Origin: JBBDIM01 sp040880405
Lineage (GTDB): Bacteria > Planctomycetota > Planctomycetia > Pirellulales > Pirellulaceae
Direction of reading: 5' to 3'
Length of the DNA stretch: 34,505 nt
Assembly (NCBI GenBank): GCA_040880405.1
Contig: JBBDIM010000076.1
Coordinates: forward strand, 1 to 34,505
Part shown: one piece after another, positions 29,350 to 34,505 of the stretch
Numbering within the stretch: position 1 is the first letter of the stretch
How the letters are laid out: each line of letters begins with the position of its first letter
Position numbers and translations under genes: made by a program
The notes under the pieces: model-generated
The model's database searches: none
The model's input: the letters and a program-made list of their open reading frames with translations, nothing else
Told to the model about the DNA's origin: nothing

Positions 29350-30948
29350 TCAGTCGTTCAACATAAACTCCGCGCTGTTGAGGATGCTCCACAGCACATC
29401 CCCCATCAACCGCGGTCGTTCCTCTGCCGGGGTCTCCGCCAACATCGAAAGCAGAATCTCCTTCTCCGCCGGTTCCGGCGGCTTAGCCAAAGTCGCCAAG
29501 AACAACAGGTCGATTTGCTGCTCCGAATCCAAAAACGGTGCCTGAGTCGCCTGCAATAGTCGGCTTTGCCGTGGATCGCTGAGCTGTGAAATGAGCGGCC
29601 CATTCATCAACGCCAAAGCCTGCGGGGCTCCTAGTTCAAATTGGGTCGGATCGGAACTGGGCGACTGCAGCGAGGTCACGAAACTTCGGCGATTCTCCGG
29701 AATGATCAAGCTATCGCTCGGCTGCAAGCCGACCCTCCGCAGGCTGTCGTACAGTTGATCGGGCGTTAAAATCTTGCTCGCCATCGCGGCGAACAGTTCC
29801 GGCCGCTGGTCGGAGATTGTCACATCGGACGACAAGGCATACGCCTCGCTAATCGCGATGGTCCGCAGCAACAGCTTCAAATCGAATCCACTTTGGACGA
29901 AGAACTGCGTCAGTTTATCCATCAGTTCGGGATGGCTCGGCTTGTTCTTTTCGCTGATATCATCCACCGGATGGACCAACCCCCGACCCATCAAATGAGC
30001 CCAGGCCCAATTGACCGCCCGACGGGCCAGAAACGGGTTGTCCCGTGAGACCATCCAGATGGCCAACTGCTCACGCCGCGTGCCACCCAGGTCGGTCACT
30101 TCGCGATATCCCACCGGAAAGGCAGGCTTCGCGACTTCGTCCGAATCGGGATAGCGAACCTCGCCGTAGTTGCGGTCGATGATCTCGATCGCCATCTGCC
30201 CCAAGTTGTTCGCGTCGCGTCGTTCCAACTGGGCAAAAAACGCGGTGAACTCCCAAAACTCTCGCTGTTTCCATTGATCGAACGGGTGATCGTGACACTC
30301 CGCGCATTGGAGCTGCACCCCCAGGAAAATCCGAGCCGTTTCCGCCGCGAGTCGCTCCGGCTCGGTATTGGTTTGGTAGAAGACGCCGGGCCCCTGGCCG
30401 CTATCCTTGGCCACCACAAACTGCTCGACCATCCGGTCGTAGCGAGTATTCTCGGCAAACTGCCGCCGGAGCCAGGTGAGCAACCCTTGCTGGCTCTGCC
30501 GCTCTGCGAAGTCCGCACTCGCCGTGGGAAAGATCATCCGGCTCCAGGTCCGCGCCAAATGCGTAGGTGCCGCGGGTGAGCCGAGCAGCCGATCGACAAG
30601 TTCCACTCGCGCAACATCCCCGCCAAATTGCGACTCCTCCGCTTTCAGTTGCGCGCGAACCTCTCGCACCGTCGGAATCGCCCCGGTCAGATCTAACGAG
30701 GCCCGGCGCAGAAACGCACTGCTGCTGGCAAGTGGGGCGGGCTGAACACCCTCCGCTTTCCAGCGGTCGGCCAAATGCCGATCGATTTTCGCGGCCATCT
30801 CGGCCGATGCTTTAAGTTGCTCGTCAGACCAACCACCCTCGGCCAATACCGGCAGTGTCCCGCTCAGCACAGCGAACAATATCGCCAGCCCCCAAAGCCC
30901 GGCCCATCGATCCCGGCCCAAACGTGACATACCAGCCAATCCATGCAA
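29350..30948 (-). CDS. DUF1549/DUF1553 (planctomycete cytochrome-associated) protein
   Basis: 532 residues, with an N-terminal signal segment (about 15-36); an alternative start at Met 7 is possible. DUF1549 occupies about 50-250: FLRRASLDLTGAIPTVREV, LARTWSRM, RRQFAENTRYDRMVEQFV, and CAECHDHPFDQWKQREFW with C215, C218 and H219. The CxxCH is a haem-c-like motif seen throughout this family. DUF1553 follows from about 290: GGTRREQLAIWMVSRDNPFLARRAVNWAWAHLMGRGLVHP and SHPELMDKLTQFFVQSGFDLKLLLRTI. It lacks the N-terminal PSCyt1 domain found in larger relatives, so it is a short form. It is upstream of the DUF1501 and EF-hand genes on the same strand; all three may work together at the cell envelope. 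Confidence 0.92.
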   Translation of the reverse strand: MHGLAGMSRLGRDRWAGLWGLAILFAVLSGTLPVLAEGGWSDEQLKASAEMAAKIDRHLADRWKAEGVQPAPLASSSAFLRRASLDLTGAIPTVREVRAQLKAEESQFGGDVARVELVDRLLGSPAAPTHLARTWSRMIFPTASADFAERQSQQGLLTWLRRQFAENTRYDRMVEQFVVAKDSGQGPGVFYQTNTEPERLAAETARIFLGVQLQCAECHDHPFDQWKQREFWEFTAFFAQLERRDANNLGQMAIEIIDRNYGEVRYPDSDEVAKPAFPVGYREVTDLGGTRREQLAIWMVSRDNPFLARRAVNWAWAHLMGRGLVHPVDDISEKNKPSHPELMDKLTQFFVQSGFDLKLLLRTIAISEAYALSSDVTISDQRPELFAAMASKILTPDQLYDSLRRVGLQPSDSLIIPENRRSFVTSLQSPSSDPTQFELGAPQALALMNGPLISQLSDPRQSRLLQATQAPFLDSEQQIDLLFLATLAKPPEPAEKEILLSMLAETPAEERPRLMGDVLWSILNSAEFMLND

Positions 30949-31073
30949 GAAGAGAGAGAAGCGGCCCAGATTGTTTCCGGACCTTTGCCAAGCCGTAATT
31001 CTACCGCTGGCGAGGGAAGCTTGTCTAAGAAATTGGCGGATTTTTATTGAAGGGGGGGAGGTCTCAGAGTCGC

Positions 31074-31307
31074 CTACGCCTCCTCGTTCGCACGGATTTC
31101 CTCTTCAATTTCCGCGGAATGAGAATCGACATATCTCCAGGCGTTTACCAAATCTTCAGCTCGGAGTGTCGGATAGCTGCTCAAAATCTCTGCCTCGGTC
31201 ATCCTCAGATTTCGCATCTGTTGAAGCACCCACACCGGGATACGGGTGCGGACAATACGGGCAGATCCACCGCAGACATTATCCGATTTCTCGATTCCCA
31301 ACGTCAT
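31074..31307 (-). CDS. DUF433 small DNA-binding (antitoxin-like) protein
   Basis: 77 residues from ATG 31307. The DUF433 pattern is visible: CGGSARIVRTRIPVWVLQQM, then LRMTEAEILSSYPTLRAEDLVNAWRYVDSHSAEIEEEI, a small helix-turn-helix-like fold. DUF433 proteins are usually antitoxins encoded just before a DUF5615 PIN-like toxin. Here the 125 bases between its stop and the next gene hold no such toxin, so it is either an orphan or acts on something else. The ribosome-binding site is weak. Confidence 0.72.
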   Translation of the reverse strand: MTLGIEKSDNVCGGSARIVRTRIPVWVLQQMRNLRMTEAEILSSYPTLRAEDLVNAWRYVDSHSAEIEEEIRANEEA

Positions 31308-31402
31308 CGTCCCGAACCCGAGATTGAATGTTTGAAAATTAACAACGGATCACGCCATGGGCTTTGTTCTTAGCTGGACAGCGCCAAATTCAATGACTTT
31401 TT

Positions 31403-31567
31403 TTAACCACGAAATACACGAATGACACGAAACGCAAGCGGCGAAAACGCCGCACACGAGACTTCAAACCTCACCGGTTACTTAGATGACAGATTAAGGA
31501 ATACGGGAATTCGTCACACCCTGAATCCCCCTCTTCTTTTCGTGTCATTCGTGTATTTCGTGGTTAA
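31403..31567. repeat. 30-bp perfect inverted repeat downstream of the ABC-F gene
   Basis: Arms 31403-31432 and 31538-31567 are exact reverse complements over 30 bases (TTAACCACGAAATACACGAA...), with a 105-base spacer. No transposase or coding frame is enclosed. Sequences of the ACCACGAA-ACACGAA type are widespread intergenic repeats (recalled). The right arm lies 14 bases from the ABC-F stop. Confidence 0.88.
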
Positions 31568-31580
31568 TCCTTCGAAACAA

Positions 31581-33377
31581 TCACGCCTCTTCCAGTTCCT
31601 GTAACTGCTCGGTGAACTCCAGCCACTTTTCTTCCAGATCGGCCAGTTCACTAGTGATTTTGGTGAGCTCCGCGTGTAGTTTTTCCGCTTCTTTGGGGTC
31701 GGTTGCCTTGAGCAGTTTGCTGTTGACGTCCTTTTTCTCGTCGTCCAGTTTGACGACGCGGGATTCGACCTTGGAAAGCTCTTTCCGCATGGCGCGTTGC
31801 TCTTGGTTTTTGCGTTTGCGGTCTTCCTTACTGTCGATGTGCGGGTCGCCGGGGATGCCGTTGGTTTTGCCAGTCGGGGCGGCGTCTTCCTGGTCGATTT
31901 CCTGGGTCAGGCGGTAGACGTAGTGGTCGTAGTCGCTGGGGATATGAGTCACCTCGCCGCCACCAACCTCAATGATCTGGGTCGCGATCCGGCGGACGAA
32001 GTAACGGTCGTGGCTGGTGAAGATCACCGTGCCGTTGTAGCTTTCCAGCGCGGTACACAAACCTTCCACCGTCTCGACGTCCAGATGGTTGCCCGGTTCG
32101 TCGAGGATTAGGATATTGTGCTTGCCGAGCAGCAGCCCCGCCAAACAGAGCCGCGCGCGCTCGCCACCGCTGAGGACCTTCACCTTTTTCTGGACATCTT
32201 CACCCCGGAACAAAAAGCTCCCGGCGACGTTCAGCAATTGCTGCGTGGTGACATCCGGGTCGCGGCGACTCATCAGGTAGTCTTCGACCGTGTCCTCTTT
32301 ATGCAGCGATGTATAGACATGCTGGGCGTAGACACCCACATCGGTCCCATGACCCCAGCGGACATCACCACCCAAGGTGTCCAGTGAACCGACCAAAGCC
32401 CGCAGGAAAGTTGTTTTCCCCTGGCCGTTATCACCCACCACCGCGGCGCGACCGCCATGTTCGATCTCCAGGGTGATTTTGTCGGCTACGGTGTGGTTGG
32501 GATAACCGATCCTCAGGTCCTCGCACCGCACCGCCACTCCCTTACGAGGCTGAACCTGCGGCACGCGGACCACCGCCCTGCTCTCTTCCTGTTCGATATC
32601 AATCAGCTCCAACCGAGCCAACTGCTTCGCCTTGTTCTTGGCCTGTGAAGCGGTGTTGGCCCCGGCTCGGTTGCGATCGATAAAGGCCTTGAGCTGTTTT
32701 TGCTTTGCCTTGACGGTGGCGTTGACGCGCTGATCGTGGAGGACGCGTTCCTCGCGGTACTCCATGTACTCATCGACTGTCCCGGGGTACATCGTTAAAT
32801 TCCCCCGCGCCAGTTCCAAGGTGTGGTCGCAGGTTTGACGCAGAAAGGCCCGGTCGTGCGAGACCACCAGGTAACCCCCCTTGAAGCTTTTGAGAAACCG
32901 CTCCAACAACATCTGGGTCCGCAAGTCGAGGAAGTTGGTCGGTTCGTCCAGCAGCAGGAACCCGGGATCGTGCAGCAGCAGGCCGGTCAACTTCACGCGG
33001 GTTTGCCAACCCCCGGAAAGGGACGCCACCGGGGCGTCGAGCATCGGCCCTTTAATCTCAAACCGCGCTGCCACTTCCCCGCATTTCCAGTCGGGCTGAT
33101 GGCTTTCCCGCATCAAGAAATCAACAACGCTTTCCCCCGGCTCGAACGGATCGTGCTGGCGGAGATACCCCACCCTCAGTTTGGGGTGGAGCAGAATTTC
33201 TCCCTTTTCCATCTCCTCGTCCCCGAGGATCAGCCGGATCAGGGTCGACTTTCCCGCGCCGTTACGGCCCACCAAGCCAACCTTTTGGTCGTCGTTGATG
33301 GTCGCTGCGGCCGAGTTGAGCAAAACCTTGTCGCCGTAACGCTTTACAACGTTTTGAATTTGAATTACCGGAGGCAC
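31581..33377 (-). CDS. ABC-F family ATPase (Uup/YheS-like)
   Basis: 598 residues with two ABC domains and no membrane segments. Domain 1 has Walker A GRNGAGKST, signature SLSGGWQTR and Walker B FLLLDEPTNFLD. The linker (about 235-275, KAKQKQLKAFIDRNRAGANT) is basic, as in ABC-F proteins that enter the ribosomal E site. Domain 2 has Walker A GDNGQGKTT, signature VLSGGERAR and Walker B ILILDEPGNHLD; the usual DEPTNHLD has Gly for Thr. The C-terminus (about 520-598) is a coiled coil like that of Uup. The start is GTG 33377. A TAAAAT -10-like element lies only seven bases before it, suggesting a near-leaderless mRNA. It should act on ribosomes; whether it gives antibiotic protection cannot be told. 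Confidence 0.92.
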   Translation of the reverse strand: MPPVIQIQNVVKRYGDKVLLNSAAATINDDQKVGLVGRNGAGKSTLIRLILGDEEMEKGEILLHPKLRVGYLRQHDPFEPGESVVDFLMRESHQPDWKCGEVAARFEIKGPMLDAPVASLSGGWQTRVKLTGLLLHDPGFLLLDEPTNFLDLRTQMLLERFLKSFKGGYLVVSHDRAFLRQTCDHTLELARGNLTMYPGTVDEYMEYREERVLHDQRVNATVKAKQKQLKAFIDRNRAGANTASQAKNKAKQLARLELIDIEQEESRAVVRVPQVQPRKGVAVRCEDLRIGYPNHTVADKITLEIEHGGRAAVVGDNGQGKTTFLRALVGSLDTLGGDVRWGHGTDVGVYAQHVYTSLHKEDTVEDYLMSRRDPDVTTQQLLNVAGSFLFRGEDVQKKVKVLSGGERARLCLAGLLLGKHNILILDEPGNHLDVETVEGLCTALESYNGTVIFTSHDRYFVRRIATQIIEVGGGEVTHIPSDYDHYVYRLTQEIDQEDAAPTGKTNGIPGDPHIDSKEDRKRKNQEQRAMRKELSKVESRVVKLDDEKKDVNSKLLKATDPKEAEKLHAELTKITSELADLEEKWLEFTEQLQELEEA

Positions 33378-33630
33378 GATCGTATTTTAAGGGGAGAAAG
33401 GAGACATTGGGTGAACCGCCGCGACGGTGGTGATATTCCGACCCATTGTCTCCGATGGAAGCGATTTTTCCAAGGTGGTTGGAAAGAAGCGATCCGACCC
33501 CGAGGTGGGCCGAACGCTCCAAGAAACAGCGGGTAGCCGCCCATCCCGCAAACCGCTCCCGATCCACTATTGCTTGACCCGAACTCGCATTTGATCTGAC
33601 CGAAACTCAAGTTCATCCGAGCCCCGCAGG

Positions 33631-34107
33631 TCAATCATCCACGCGATCAGAGACGATGTTGGCCGTCATGGGATCGACGTAAAGTTCGCGTTTTTGCCTG
33701 TCTTTGTAGACCTCGATCTCCCAATAACGTCGCTCGAACGACACTTCGTCGAGGTTCTTGTAGGTGCCATCTTTCAAAACGATCCGCAGTAATTTCGACA
33801 GCCGCATCGCGTCCGCCGGGGGAACGGTTTCGGGATCGTCGCGATGTTCGGCCAGCACTTTGCCGCTGACCAAGTCAACCGTCAGTTCGACGGATTCGCC
33901 CTCTTTGCGAGTCTCGACTTCCCACGCCCCATCGTCCATCGAAATTTCCGTGAGAGGCGCGTAACCGGCCGCTTCCAAACGCTCCACGACTTCGAGCAAC
34001 GAGAGTGCTTGGTTGCCGGGTTCTTGCCCGGAGACGCCGACCGCGGAATGGATGCCGCCCACAGCCAATGCGGCGGCGGCGAGCGAGTTGAGTAGTAACG
34101 TTTTCAT
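33631..34107 (-). CDS. Secreted PepSY-like domain protein
   Basis: 158 residues with a signal peptide (1 to about 27, MKTLLLNSLAAAALAVGG). Two units of the same shape follow: VVERLEAAGYAPLTEISMDDGAWEVETRKEGESVELTVDLVSGKVL (about 40-85) and LRIVLKDGTYKNLDEVSFERRYWEIEVYKDRQKRELYVDPMTANIV (about 106-152). Each matches the PepSY pattern of a helix, a WEVE strand and a D-x-x-(S/T)-G(A)-x-(V/I) strand. PepSY domains are often inhibitory or sensory modules in the periplasm. The gene is alone; the ATG 34107 has GGAG about eight bases upstream. Confidence 0.78.
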   Translation of the reverse strand: MKTLLLNSLAAAALAVGGIHSAVGVSGQEPGNQALSLLEVVERLEAAGYAPLTEISMDDGAWEVETRKEGESVELTVDLVSGKVLAEHRDDPETVPPADAMRLSKLLRIVLKDGTYKNLDEVSFERRYWEIEVYKDRQKRELYVDPMTANIVSDRVDD

Positions 34108-34147
34108 TTTCAGACTCCGTTGAAACGACTAGCTGGACGACGCTTCC

Positions 34148-34172
34148 GCAAACACAAACGATTCGTGTTTGC
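34148..34172. promoter_or_regulatory. Small palindrome upstream of the PepSY gene
   Basis: GCAAACAC (34148-34155) and GTGTTTGC (34165-34172) form a perfect 8-bp inverted repeat with nine bases between, about 40 bases before the start codon. It could be an operator. Confidence 0.3.
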
Positions 34173-34274
34173 CAGATCATCTGTGTGAATGCTAGGCGAA
34201 CTAGATAAAGCCTGGCTGAAGGGAATCTAAATTCCACTTTATTTAACGAAAAACATCAAAGACCTGAGCAATTA

Positions 34275-34500
34275 AACCCCTTTGCGTCTTTGCGCCTTTG
34301 CGAGAGAAATTTTTTCCTAATCCCCACGCAAAACCAGGATGTCTTGTTAGGTGGGTGCCATGCCCACGCCCGGAAAGCGTGGGCATGTTTGGGCGGGAAA
34401 ATCCTCCCCGGCAACCCTCATCATCAACCACCAAAGCGGCCAAGCTCGGACAGCCATGACGGAAATCGAAATCATTTAACGCCAAGCCGCAAAGACACCA
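34275..34500. repeat. Imperfect inverted CTTTGCGTCTTTGCG repeats at the right end
   Basis: A left arm at about 34275-34300 and a right arm at about 34478-34500 resemble each other in reverse complement with about five or six mismatches in 24, enclosing a CATGCCCACGC hairpin. The right arm reaches the window edge and may be incomplete. No gene is seen in 34108-34505. Confidence 0.5.
34353..34387 (+). repeat. CATGCCCACG hairpin repeat, copy 3
   Basis: An 11-bp perfect inverted repeat (34359-34369 with 34377-34387). The flanks GGGTGC on the left and TTTxGGCGGG on the right also match copy 1 at 14972-15005, so the repeat unit is longer than the hairpin. Confidence 0.8.
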
Positions 34501-34505
34501 GGACG

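Noticed and set aside
34243..34485. 80-residue minus-strand open frame at the right end
   Set aside because: It is made entirely of the repeat sequences described there.

Overview
The window looks like a chromosomal segment of a planctomycete, most likely Pirellulaceae-like. It carries the gene families typical of that group: DUF1501 and DUF1549/DUF1553 proteins, a DUF1080 protein, an EF-hand lipoprotein, tetrahydromethanopterin-type C1 genes (fhcB, fhcC), and Pst permeases with very large periplasmic insertions. Shine-Dalgarno signals are weak and intergenic regions are rich in palindromic repeats. The taxonomic placement is inferred from gene content. I saw no rRNA, tRNA, CRISPR array or intact insertion sequence.

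Layout. (1) 1-3458: a purine nucleoside phosphorylase cut by the left edge, a first AbiE-like type IV toxin-antitoxin pair with a good sigma70 promoter almost on top of the start codon, and a DUF2500 membrane protein. (2) 3530-6908: fhcB and fhcC, two subunits of the formyltransferase/hydrolase complex of C1 transfer, separated by a mobA-dinB pair on the other strand; fhcA and fhcD are absent here. (3) 6967-11977: a class V aminotransferase, a DUF1080 secreted protein, and a two-gene DUF4212/sodium:solute symporter. (4) 11988-13626: a second, different AbiE pair with a palindromic operator candidate. (5) 13706-16130: a secreted Pro/Glu/Ala-rich protein, an island of nested repeats and a small hypothetical protein. 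(6) 16131-25324: a phosphate cluster transcribed right to left, pstS-pstC-pstA-pstB-phoU and a PhoB-like regulator. (7) 25781-30948: EF-hand lipoprotein, DUF1501 and DUF1549/DUF1553 genes. (8) 31074-34505: an orphan DUF433 protein, an ABC-F ATPase, a PepSY-like secreted protein and repeat-rich DNA.

How the genes may work together. The phosphate cluster is the most striking unit. PstC carries about 480 extra residues resembling a beta-propeller and PstA about 470 that look largely coiled-coil, both predicted outside the membrane between the first and second transmembrane segments. The associated PhoB-like regulator has lost its phospho-acceptor Asp and the other receiver catalytic residues, and no PhoR kinase is present. 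This suggests phosphate sensing that does not use ordinary phosphotransfer. A direct repeat with 11-bp spacing upstream of pstS is a candidate Pho box.

At least four families of palindromic repeat sit between genes. The clearest is a 74-81 bp hairpin with GGGGATRAGT arms, present five times in the window; one copy supplies the last base of a stop codon.
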